Assembly (NCBI GenBank): GCA_046349775.1
Contig: JAXMBS010000007.1
Span: 39,140 to 103,139, forward strand
Reading direction: 5' to 3'
Source: JAEUIG01 sp046349775
GTDB taxonomy: Bacteria > Planctomycetota > Planctomycetia > Planctomycetales > Planctomycetaceae
Length of the DNA stretch: 64,000 bases
Shown in pieces: positions 43,394 to 51,035 of this stretch (position 1 is its first letter; each line of letters begins with the position of its first letter). A program made the translations under genes and the position numbers. The notes beneath the pieces were generated by a model that was not told where the DNA came from, did not search any database, and saw only the letters and a program-made list of their open reading frames with translations.

Positions 43394-44674
43394 GTGAACG
43401 TCCAGGTCGTCTTCTGTAACCATCACACCGCCGATCTGACGGTCCGCGAAAAGCTCGCGTTCCCGTCGGAAGAGGTGTTGCTGCGCGCCTACGAAGCGCT
43501 GCGCGCCCGCTTCCCGGCGTCCGAACATGTGCTGGTTTCGACCTGCAATCGCATCGAGCTGTACTCCGCGCAGGAAGAAGCCACCTCCGCTCCCAGCCAG
43601 CTTGAAGTTGCCAGGTTCCTGTCCGAGTTCCACGGCGTGCCGCTGGACACGTTCTTCAATGACCTGATTGAACGAACCGGCGCCGATGCCGTGCGGCATC
43701 TGTTTGAGGTCGCCGCCAGCGTCGACAGCATGGTCCTCGGCGAAAATCAGATCGTCAGCCAGGTGAAGCAGGCCTACGAACTGGCCCGTCGCGGCAACGC
43801 CAACGGCCCGCTGACAAACGTGCTGTTCCAGCGGGCGCTGGCGGTTTCGGCGCGCGTGCGGGCGGAGACCGGCCTCTCGGAAGGGCGCGTGTCGATCGCC
43901 AGCGTCGCCGTCAGCGACTTCGGCCGCAGTATCTTCGATCACTTCCGCGACAAGTGCGTGCTGGTCATCGGCGCCGGCGAGATGGCCGAGGAAACGCTCC
44001 GCTACCTGCAGGGAGAAGGCATCGGCCGGCTCGTTGTCTGCAATCGCAGCCACGAACGGGCGGCAGCGCTTGCACACGCCTTCCAGGGTGAATACCGGTC
44101 GTGGGACCAGCTCGACCTGCTGCTCGCAGATGCCGACGTGATCATCAGCACGACCGGCTCCACGCAGCCGATTGTCACGGCCGACCGGTTCCGCAAGGCG
44201 CGGCTGAAGTCCGGCGAGAAGCCGGTGTTCATCCTCGACCTCGGCGCCCCGCGCGACTTCGACCCGGCCGTCGGCCAGCTCGACGACGGCGTGTTCCTGT
44301 ACGACATCGATGACCTCGAGGCGACCTGCGAGCGAAACCGCAAGGCGCGTTCCGCAGAGATCGAGCGGGCACAGCGAATCATTGATGAGGAGACGTCGCG
44401 GTTCCTCCAGGAACTGCATCACAAGGCGACGGGACCGATCATCCAGCGGCTGCGTGCACACTGGCACGAGATCAGCCGCGAAGAGCTGGAACAGCTCTTC
44501 CGCAAGCTGCCGGACCTCGCGCCGGAGCAGCGGAGCGCGATTGAACGCAGCATCGAACGGATCGTGAACAAGCTGCTGCACCCGCCGCTGGAGACGCTGC
44601 GCGCTGAGTCCAAAGAAGGGACGCCGCACGGCCTGCTGGACGCCATCCGGCGGCTGTTTCATCTGGGGGAGTGA
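43394..44674 (+). CDS. hemA: Glutamyl-tRNA reductase
   Basis: Reduces glutamyl-tRNA to glutamate-1-semialdehyde, the first step of C5-pathway heme synthesis. The catalytic Cys51 is in LVSTCNRIELY; VFCNHHTADLTVREK is a variant of the usual NHxTAP start. Further motifs are SVDSMVLGENQIVSQVKQAYELA, the NADP site VLVIGAGEMAEETLRYL, and the dimerisation helices at the end (LLHPPLETLRAESKEG). 426 residues, intact. The GTG start at 43394 follows a heptad repeat with no visible ribosome site, so initiation may be leader-independent or coupled to the hemX-like gene. Confidence 0.93.
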   Translation: MNVQVVFCNHHTADLTVREKLAFPSEEVLLRAYEALRARFPASEHVLVSTCNRIELYSAQEEATSAPSQLEVARFLSEFHGVPLDTFFNDLIERTGADAVRHLFEVAASVDSMVLGENQIVSQVKQAYELARRGNANGPLTNVLFQRALAVSARVRAETGLSEGRVSIASVAVSDFGRSIFDHFRDKCVLVIGAGEMAEETLRYLQGEGIGRLVVCNRSHERAAALAHAFQGEYRSWDQLDLLLADADVIISTTGSTQPIVTADRFRKARLKSGEKPVFILDLGAPRDFDPAVGQLDDGVFLYDIDDLEATCERNRKARSAEIERAQRIIDEETSRFLQELHHKATGPIIQRLRAHWHEISREELEQLFRKLPDLAPEQRSAIERSIERIVNKLLHPPLETLRAESKEGTPHGLLDAIRRLFHLGE

Positions 44675-44693
44675 CGTTGGCGATTCCCGACAC

Positions 44694-45443
44694 CTAAGCC
44701 TTCTGCCCCGACAGGTCGAGCGATTCCCATTCGGCGGTGCGCCGTCGTTCCCAATCCAGCACAATGACGACGAGGCAGTGCAAAACGAGCGCTCCTGCCG
44801 CCAGCGGAGACATCACCCGGACCATGTCCTGTGCGGCACTCGCATCGGCCGTCGCCGCATAGACCAGCGACGCCCCGACCGCGAGCAGATAGGCGGGCAG
44901 CGCCAGTCCCGCGACGACAACGGCCAGCCATGCCCATCGTCTCGTTGGCGCGAGTTGCAGACCGCGGCCGGCAATCTGCGCCGCGACGACACACAGGACC
45001 GCCCCCAGCGCGAGCGCCGGCGTCAGCAGCAACATTCCATTTGTCGCGGTCCGGAGCGCATCCCAGCCGCGGATCGACACTGCGACCGCCCACACCGGGA
45101 GCGCCAATGCGACGATCAGTCCGAGATAGATCACGCCGATCCGCAGCGCATGCCGGCCTACGGACTCACGCGGCCTTTGCCGCAGCGATTGCGTGAAACC
45201 GCTCGTCCACGCTTCCAGCCGTGGCACGGACTGCTGGAGTTCGAGCGTCAAACTGTCGGGGGAACCAAAGCGGACGATCGCGGCCGCGATGGCTTCCTCA
45301 TCTGAGGCAGCTCGTGGTCGTTCCTCTGCATAGATTTCGCAAAGCGCGCCATAAAGCTCCTCGCGGATCCTCAGCTTCCGCCAGACGTCCGCTTTCACCG
45401 GCCGCACCGCGCGTTCGACGTGCATCTTGAGCAACTGGCTCAT
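44694..45443 (-). CDS. Membrane protein partner of a PadR regulator
   Basis: About 249 residues. The N-terminal cytoplasmic helical part (MSQLLKMHVERAVRPVKADVWRKLRIREELYGALCEIYAEERP) resembles the permease prefix domain found in proteins paired with PadR regulators. Five hydrophobic segments follow (for example VIYLGLIVALALPVWAVAV and LAVVVAGLALPAYLLAVGA). Start 45443 overlaps the PadR stop codon by four bases, so the two genes are translationally coupled. Function unknown; it may be an orphan permease or signalling protein. Confidence 0.75.
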   Translation of the reverse strand: MSQLLKMHVERAVRPVKADVWRKLRIREELYGALCEIYAEERPRAASDEEAIAAAIVRFGSPDSLTLELQQSVPRLEAWTSGFTQSLRQRPRESVGRHALRIGVIYLGLIVALALPVWAVAVSIRGWDALRTATNGMLLLTPALALGAVLCVVAAQIAGRGLQLAPTRRWAWLAVVVAGLALPAYLLAVGASLVYAATADASAAQDMVRVMSPLAAGALVLHCLVVIVLDWERRRTAEWESLDLSGQKA

Positions 45444-45787
45444 GCTGTGCCTCCGACAATGGCGCCGATGACTGACACGAACTGCCGCCAGTCGGTGCGC
45501 GCCTGCGCAAGGGACGCCTCGCCTTTTCGCGTGAGTCGATACAGCCGGCGGCGGCGACCCGCGTCGCCCGGACTCGCCCGACTCCCAGCGCGCCTGATCT
45601 GTCCGTCCGCCTCGAGCCGGTACAGGGCCGGATACACCGAGCCCTCGCGCAGTTCTATGGCTCCCTGTCCGGCCGCGGCGGAGCCGATTGAGGACTTCAA
45701 ACCCGTGGGCCTCCCCCTCCTCCAGCACGGACAGCACCATCGAATCCAGATGGCCGCGCGCGTCACCGCGAGATCGTTTCCACCCAT
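45440..45787 (-). CDS. PadR family transcriptional regulator carrying a compensated double frameshift
   Basis: A winged-helix repressor. The ends read correctly in this frame: MGGNDLAVTR at the start and GAIELREGSVYPALYRLEAD, then RRRLYRLTRKGEASL to the end. Between about 45760 and 45680, however, the conserved first helices (HLDSMVLSVLEEGEAHGFEV) appear only in another frame. Two extra bases in the GCGCGC run near 45760 and one extra base near 45680 would explain this: three extra bases in all restore the frame, leaving roughly 26 wrong residues. ATG 45787 follows GAGG at good spacing. Confidence 0.7.
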   Translation of the reverse strand: MGGNDLAVTRAAIWIRWCCPCWRRGRPTGLKSSIGSAAAGQGAIELREGSVYPALYRLEADGQIRRAGSRASPGDAGRRRRLYRLTRKGEASLAQARTDWRQFVSVIGAIVGGTA

Positions 45788-45827
45788 CGGTTCGCCTCGT
45801 TCCGCGTTGTACTCGTTCTCTGTAGAT

Positions 45828-45856
45828 ATATTATGTCTGCCTAAATAGTAAGTCAA
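45828..45856 (-). promoter_or_regulatory. Near-consensus sigma-70 promoter of the padR operon
   Basis: On the minus strand TTGACT (45856-45851), exactly 17 bp, then TAATAT (45833-45828). This is the best housekeeping-type promoter seen in the window, set in an unusually AT-rich island. It would give a leader of about 35 nt to the padR ATG. PadR autoregulation is common in the family, but no clear operator palindrome was picked out. Confidence 0.75.
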
Positions 45857-46181
45857 GCGATACCAGTAGCAGCCCCCCGCACTGCCTGCTGGAAGCCTCC
45901 GTCCACATTGTCACATGAGGGACAGCAGCAGCGCCCGCTGTATCTGACAGTCCGGGGTCTCAATGCACTGGAAAGGACACTGAGCGGTTCGCCCGCTTCA
46001 TCGCGTTCCCATAGACCTCGCGGCGTGCGACACTCGTGCGCGATCCTGGAAGGCGGACGCTTTCGAGACGGTGCCTGAGGCGTCGTTGCAGGATTTCACC
46101 GACTGGCCGAGAATCTGCCAAAGATTCTGGGCTGTTTAGCGTAATGATGGTGATCCTCAAGCACGCGCAGGGGGGCCGGAG
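45857..46181. other. Divergent intergenic region between padR and ABC operons
   Basis: About 325 bp with no supported gene or repeat. A purine-rich ribosome site precedes the TTG at 46182. Confidence 0.35.
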
Positions 46182-47120
46182 TTGAGCGCGGCGGTCGTCG
46201 AGATCGACAACGTCACCAAGAGCTACGACGACGTCATCGCCGTCGATGGGGTCAGCCTGCGCATCGACGCCGGTCAGACCCTGGGACTCATCGGCCCGAA
46301 CGGGGCCGGCAAGACGACTCTGTTGCGACTGATCTGCACGCTGGCGAAGCCGGACAGCGGCGATGTGCGGGTACGGGGCCGTTCGGTCCGGGAGAATCCG
46401 CGTGCCGTGCGCAAGGCGCTGGGATTCATGCCGGCGGAATTCGGCAGCCCGCGGAACCTGACCATTACGGAGTATCTCGACTACTTCGCGTGCATGTACG
46501 ACATCCCGCGCGGCGAACGGCAGCGGCGCATCACGGATGTGTGCGAGCTGACGGACCTGGCAGGCCGCGGAAACGTGATGGTGAAGGGATTGTCGACGGG
46601 TAATCGACAGCGGCTGCTGCTGGCCAAGACGCTGCTGCACGATCCGGAAGTGCTGGTACTGGACGAGCCGGCCAGCGGGCTGGACCCGCGGGCGCGGACC
46701 GAGCTGCGGGCCGTCATCCGCGAGCTGGCGGGGATGGGGAAGACGATCCTGATCAGCTCGCACATCCTGCCGGACATCGAGGAGATCAGCGACCGGATCG
46801 GGATTATCGAGGCGGGGCGGCTGGTGCTGGACGGCGATTTGGAGTCGCTGCGGGCGCACCATGCGCCCACGCAGCGGTCCGTCAAATTGCGCGTGCCGGC
46901 CGAGCAGATGGACCGGGCCGCGGAGGTTCTCGGTCGGCTGGCCGGGGTGAATTCGTGCGAGCGGCGCGACCCGTTCCTCGTGGTGACGGCGGAGGAGGAG
47001 GATTGCAATTTCGTCCTGGCGGCATTGCTCGAGGAGCGGATCCGGATCGTGCAGTTCGCCGACGAAGAGCCGAGCCTGGAAGAGATTTTCATCCGGTCCA
47101 CCGCCGGCAAGGTGACATGA
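46182..47120 (+). CDS. ABC transporter ATP-binding protein
   Basis: A 312-residue ATPase of ABC-2 export type. Walker A is GPNGAGKTT, the signature reads LSTGNRQRLLLAKTLL rather than LSGGQ, Walker B is VLVLDEPASGLDPRA, and the H-loop is ISSHILPDIEEI. A C-terminal regulatory extension of about 90 residues follows. The TTG start at 46182 is chosen for the upstream GGCCGGAG. The stop overlaps the next start (ATGA). First gene of a three-gene operon. Confidence 0.85.
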   Translation: MSAAVVEIDNVTKSYDDVIAVDGVSLRIDAGQTLGLIGPNGAGKTTLLRLICTLAKPDSGDVRVRGRSVRENPRAVRKALGFMPAEFGSPRNLTITEYLDYFACMYDIPRGERQRRITDVCELTDLAGRGNVMVKGLSTGNRQRLLLAKTLLHDPEVLVLDEPASGLDPRARTELRAVIRELAGMGKTILISSHILPDIEEISDRIGIIEAGRLVLDGDLESLRAHHAPTQRSVKLRVPAEQMDRAAEVLGRLAGVNSCERRDPFLVVTAEEEDCNFVLAALLEERIRIVQFADEEPSLEEIFIRSTAGKVT

Positions 47121-48874
47121 ACACCGTTCGACGCATTGCCGACTACTTCGTCGACAGTCCGACGTTCGGACGGGATCGCGCCGCGCTGATCTCCGGCTTC
47201 AGCATCGGAACGGCCTCGCTGCTGCTGAACTTCGCCGTGCTGATGCTGGCAATGCCGGTGCTGCTGAACCCCGACGATCCCTCGTTCCGGGCCATGACCG
47301 AGAAACTGGAATTCGGGAACCTGCTGGCGCTGATGCTGCTTGGAGGGGCGTCGGCGTTTGCGACGCTCCTGATACCACTGCGGCTGGTGAGTGTGTTCTG
47401 GGGCCCGCGCACGGGGCGGTACTTCGACCAGATTGTCCTCAGCGGCATCTCGCCGCTGCGGTTCGTGATCGGGAAGGCCGTGTCGCAGAACCTGTTCGTG
47501 GCGCTCATCGTGTTTCTGCTGCTGCCGTACCTGGTGCTGAGCCTGACGCTGGGAGGCGTCGACCTGCCGACGTTTGCCGCGGGGCTATTCGTCGTCTGGC
47601 TGTATTGCATCGCGCTGGCGATGGTGACGCTGTGGCTGACGGTGTACTTCAACGAACTGCTGGCGGCGTTTCTCGTTGCCGTGGGAGCGACGATCCTGGC
47701 CATAATCGGCGGATTCCCGACGATGACGATGCCGGTGTTCGTCATGACGCCCATTCCGCTGCTGCTGCAACCGGTCTATGCCACGATGTCGGGCGGCTTC
47801 CCTCTGGCGGGCTTCTGGCCGGTGTTCGGGACGACTGTGGCGACTCTGGTTGGGGTCATTGGGCTATCGGCGTTCGCAATTCAACTGGGACCGCTGTACG
47901 GCATCATCCAGGAAAACAGCACGTTCGGAGAAGTGGTGCGACAGGGGGACAGCCAGCGCAAGCGGTGGTTCCGGCTGCGACTGCATATCCAGCGGCCGTC
48001 GGAACTGGCGTTCTTCTACGAAAATCGCGGCGCGTTGTTTCGCCGGCACGAAGGTCTGATGCGGTGGGGGCTGGGATTTGTAGGACTGGTGCTGCTCTCG
48101 CTGGTGTTCACGGTGTGGCTGCTGCGATCGCAGGCATTGCGAGCCGCAGGCGCGGCGCCGCACTGGCATTGGTTCGCCTATTCATTTCACATGTTGTGCC
48201 TGACGATCCACGGGTTCGGGCTGGCGGCGGCAGCGCTGCTGTTCTCGCACCCGAAGAACACGACGTTCCTGCGTGTGCCGCTGATCTTTGGCCGGACCGT
48301 AGAGGTCGCGCGGCTGGATACGCTGTGTTTTCTGCTGTTCGCGGCCTGTTCGAGTGCAGCAGCGTTCGCGACGCCGTACGTGTTCGATCAGATGATTATG
48401 GATCTGGTCAACAACACGGTGTTCGCAGCAACGGGCCAGATCGATTTTGTGCGGCTCTCCAGCGAGGGGACGCTGATCCTCACGGTGGCGGGGCTGGTGC
48501 TCTATGCGTTCCAGCGGCTGGTCTGCCTGAGCTCCTGGATGAAGGGGGCCGTGTTTGCGGGGGTCTGCCTGTTTTACTTGTTCGTCATTTGCATCGTGCC
48601 GTTGACCGTTGGGGCGGTGCTGTTCGACATGCCGGAGTATCGCGGCACGAGCGTCGCGACGGAGTGGGCGCCGAGAGTGATGATCCTGTCTCCCATTGTC
48701 GCCATAATGTCGCTGTTCCGGGAGATGGGGCCGCGGTGGCCCGCGGATGTCTCCACCTCCGGGTTCTACCTGTCGCACTTGGCGCTGCTGGTGATAGCGG
48801 CGTTCGGGATCGAGCGCCGGTCTCGCAAAGTGCGGGCGCAATATCCGGCCGAGCTGGTCCGGGAGGAGCGATGA
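47117..48874 (+). CDS. ABC-2 type transporter permease
   Basis: A 585-residue membrane protein with about twelve hydrophobic segments, the first near FSIGTASLLLNFAVLMLAM. Its ATG overlaps the ATPase stop and its own stop overlaps the next start, both as ATGA, so all three products are probably made in fixed ratio. It resembles large planctomycete ABC-2 membrane components. Substrate unknown. Confidence 0.75.
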   Translation: MNTVRRIADYFVDSPTFGRDRAALISGFSIGTASLLLNFAVLMLAMPVLLNPDDPSFRAMTEKLEFGNLLALMLLGGASAFATLLIPLRLVSVFWGPRTGRYFDQIVLSGISPLRFVIGKAVSQNLFVALIVFLLLPYLVLSLTLGGVDLPTFAAGLFVVWLYCIALAMVTLWLTVYFNELLAAFLVAVGATILAIIGGFPTMTMPVFVMTPIPLLLQPVYATMSGGFPLAGFWPVFGTTVATLVGVIGLSAFAIQLGPLYGIIQENSTFGEVVRQGDSQRKRWFRLRLHIQRPSELAFFYENRGALFRRHEGLMRWGLGFVGLVLLSLVFTVWLLRSQALRAAGAAPHWHWFAYSFHMLCLTIHGFGLAAAALLFSHPKNTTFLRVPLIFGRTVEVARLDTLCFLLFAACSSAAAFATPYVFDQMIMDLVNNTVFAATGQIDFVRLSSEGTLILTVAGLVLYAFQRLVCLSSWMKGAVFAGVCLFYLFVICIVPLTVGAVLFDMPEYRGTSVATEWAPRVMILSPIVAIMSLFREMGPRWPADVSTSGFYLSHLALLVIAAFGIERRSRKVRAQYPAELVREER

Positions 48875-50997
48875 TGCGGCTCCCGTCACAGGCGCCGACA
48901 ATTGGCCGACCGTATCGCGGACGGATAGCGCACATGGCCCTTGGCCTGGCGCTGTTCGTCGCGGCGGCGCCGACGGCTCGGGCGCAAACCGATCCGGCAG
49001 AGTCCGATATCGACTCCGCAGGGCTGTTGATCGAAGCCAGTGCCGGCTGGGACGGGACCGTTGACCGCAGCACGCCGGTGGCGGTCTCGTTTCTGCTGCG
49101 CAATGATGCGGACGGGCTTGTCAGGGGCCGGCTCGTCCTGACGGATCCGATCAACGACCACGACGTTGTACTGGGTGAAGTCGTGCTGGCGGCGCATTCG
49201 GCACGGCGGTTCAGCGCCATCCAGAACCTGTCCGACTGGGAGCAGTGCCGGGCGTCGTTCGTCAGCGGCACGGACATCCTCTGGCGGCGCGATCTTTCGA
49301 TCCTCAGCGGCAGCGAATTCGTCCCCAACGTCAACTACGCCCTGTTCATCGATGATGGCGGACGGCGTCTGGAGTTTCCCAATTCCACGACCAGCACGGC
49401 CGTAGCCGGCACCGTGGAGATGACGGCTGTCGGAGCCAGGGGGTTGCCAATCAAAAGCCTGAGCGTCAAGACGTGGCAGGTGCCAGGGCACCCGGGACCG
49501 CTGTCTGTCGCGCAGGCGATCGTGTTTCCCGAGACGGCCGTCGCGGACGACCTCAACGACGTGCAATGGCGGTCGATCGCGGAATGGATGTGCCAGGGGG
49601 GCGTGATCTACGTCCACCAGAAATCCGAGGAGGTGCTCCAGCGACTTGCCGGCGCCGCGCCGCTGCCGGTGGAGCCGGCCGACCTGTCGGGCGAGTTCCA
49701 GGTGCAGCGCGCGGGGGTTGGCGCTATCTATCAATATGCGGATCCGCTGTTGCCGTCGGAGAATGCCCCGATGCGGCAACTCCTGGGCGAGTCGATCGCC
49801 CGCCTGTCGGCGCTGCGGCTCACGCGGTTCGTGGACGCGGTCAACTGGTACGGCGCGCGCGGCGGACGGGCACAATTGAACCGGGTTGTCGTGCTCGGAT
49901 TCTTCCTGCTGTACGGAGTCGTCTCCGGACTGGTGCCGCTGGTGCTGTATCGCCTGAGCCAGCGACGGATCGCGATTTACGCGGTGAGCATTGTGACGCT
50001 GGCTGCGACGGGCGCCGGCCTGCTCGGCGGGTACCTGCGAATGGCGACCGGGGACCTGCATGCGCTGACGGTCACCCAGGGGAGCCCCGGCGGGCTGGTG
50101 CAGATTGGAGATATCGACGTTCAGTCGGCCGGCGGTCGCAACACGCGGGCGGCGGTCCGGGGGGAGCGCGTCGACCTGCAGTACACCGGAACCGCACCCA
50201 ATCCCTACATGTGGAACACGCCGGAAACCGGGTATCCGGCATTCACCTGGCAGTCGAATCTGGCCCAAGGCGTGGCCGACACGTACGAGGTCAACGTGCC
50301 GATGACTCCCTGGGGCCACCGGCGGCTTTACGCGGTTGCCTACCAGCGCGGGCCATCGCCGCTTGAAGTGCAACTGACCTTTCAGCCCGCTAATCCGCCG
50401 GCGACTGCTGCATCGCCGGATCCAAAGGCACCGCAAGGGGACCCGAGCGTCCTGAAGTTTCCGCCGGGAACGTGCACGTTGAAAGTTGTGAACCATTTAC
50501 CGTTCGATCTGAAGAATTGCTGGCTGTTCATCGGAATGTCGCGCACGGCCGACAGCATCGGCCTGCTGTCGCAGGCGAATATGTATCAGCCCGGCGCCTA
50601 TTGGAGGCGGTTTAACAATCGGCGCGCGAGCCCGGCCGGCGATCTGGTCGACGTGTCGATGCAGGTTTTGATGCAGCCGGTGCGCGCCGGCGCGACGATG
50701 ACACGGCCGTTTGATCCGATGTTCCGCGTGCAGCAGAACGGGTGGGAACGAATGCTGAACATGACCGACGTCCGCATTATGCCGCCGGAGATCGCGCGGC
50801 TGGGGACGGCCGGCGCGTGGATCGTCGCCGAGATCGAGGACTCGCCGATCATTACGATCGATCGAGAGCGAACCGATTTCGTCCCGCAGGAGGAACTGCA
50901 CTTGTACGTGCAGGAGATCCCCGCGGAAGAGCTGCCGGAAGTGTTTCGGGCGGTGGAACCAGCGGACAGCGGCTCGGACGCCACAGGGGAGCCGTGA
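48871..50997 (+). CDS. Large membrane-anchored protein, third gene of the ABC operon
   Basis: 708 residues, not recognised by name. A signal-like helix (MALGLALFVAAAPTARA) is followed by an extracytoplasmic domain of about 300 residues with beta character (STPVAVSFLLRNDADGLVRGRLVL). Two membrane helices follow near residues 340-400 (VVVLGFFLLYGVVSGLVPLVL and IAIYAVSIVTLAATGAGLL), then a second large extracytoplasmic domain. Such a layout in an ABC-2 operon would suit a periplasmic adaptor working with the exporter, as GldG-type proteins do; that comparison is inference. Confidence 0.65.
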   Translation: MMRLPSQAPTIGRPYRGRIAHMALGLALFVAAAPTARAQTDPAESDIDSAGLLIEASAGWDGTVDRSTPVAVSFLLRNDADGLVRGRLVLTDPINDHDVVLGEVVLAAHSARRFSAIQNLSDWEQCRASFVSGTDILWRRDLSILSGSEFVPNVNYALFIDDGGRRLEFPNSTTSTAVAGTVEMTAVGARGLPIKSLSVKTWQVPGHPGPLSVAQAIVFPETAVADDLNDVQWRSIAEWMCQGGVIYVHQKSEEVLQRLAGAAPLPVEPADLSGEFQVQRAGVGAIYQYADPLLPSENAPMRQLLGESIARLSALRLTRFVDAVNWYGARGGRAQLNRVVVLGFFLLYGVVSGLVPLVLYRLSQRRIAIYAVSIVTLAATGAGLLGGYLRMATGDLHALTVTQGSPGGLVQIGDIDVQSAGGRNTRAAVRGERVDLQYTGTAPNPYMWNTPETGYPAFTWQSNLAQGVADTYEVNVPMTPWGHRRLYAVAYQRGPSPLEVQLTFQPANPPATAASPDPKAPQGDPSVLKFPPGTCTLKVVNHLPFDLKNCWLFIGMSRTADSIGLLSQANMYQPGAYWRRFNNRRASPAGDLVDVSMQVLMQPVRAGATMTRPFDPMFRVQQNGWERMLNMTDVRIMPPEIARLGTAGAWIVAEIEDSPIITIDRERTDFVPQEELHLYVQEIPAEELPEVFRAVEPADSGSDATGEP

Positions 50998-51035
50998 CGC
51001 CGGACGAGTCTTGCGTTAGACAGGGCCTGCGCGTC

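Noticed and set aside
45444..45740. N-terminal extension of the PadR-partner membrane protein
   Set aside because: The first residues (MVLSVLEEGEAHGFEV) belong to the padR gene and appear in this frame only because of indels. The true start is the ATG at 45443 overlapping the padR stop.
47605..48870. N-terminal extension of about 420 residues on the third ABC-operon gene
   Set aside because: It lies wholly inside the permease gene in another frame. The ATG at 48871, overlapping the permease stop, has a ribosome site and starts a signal helix.
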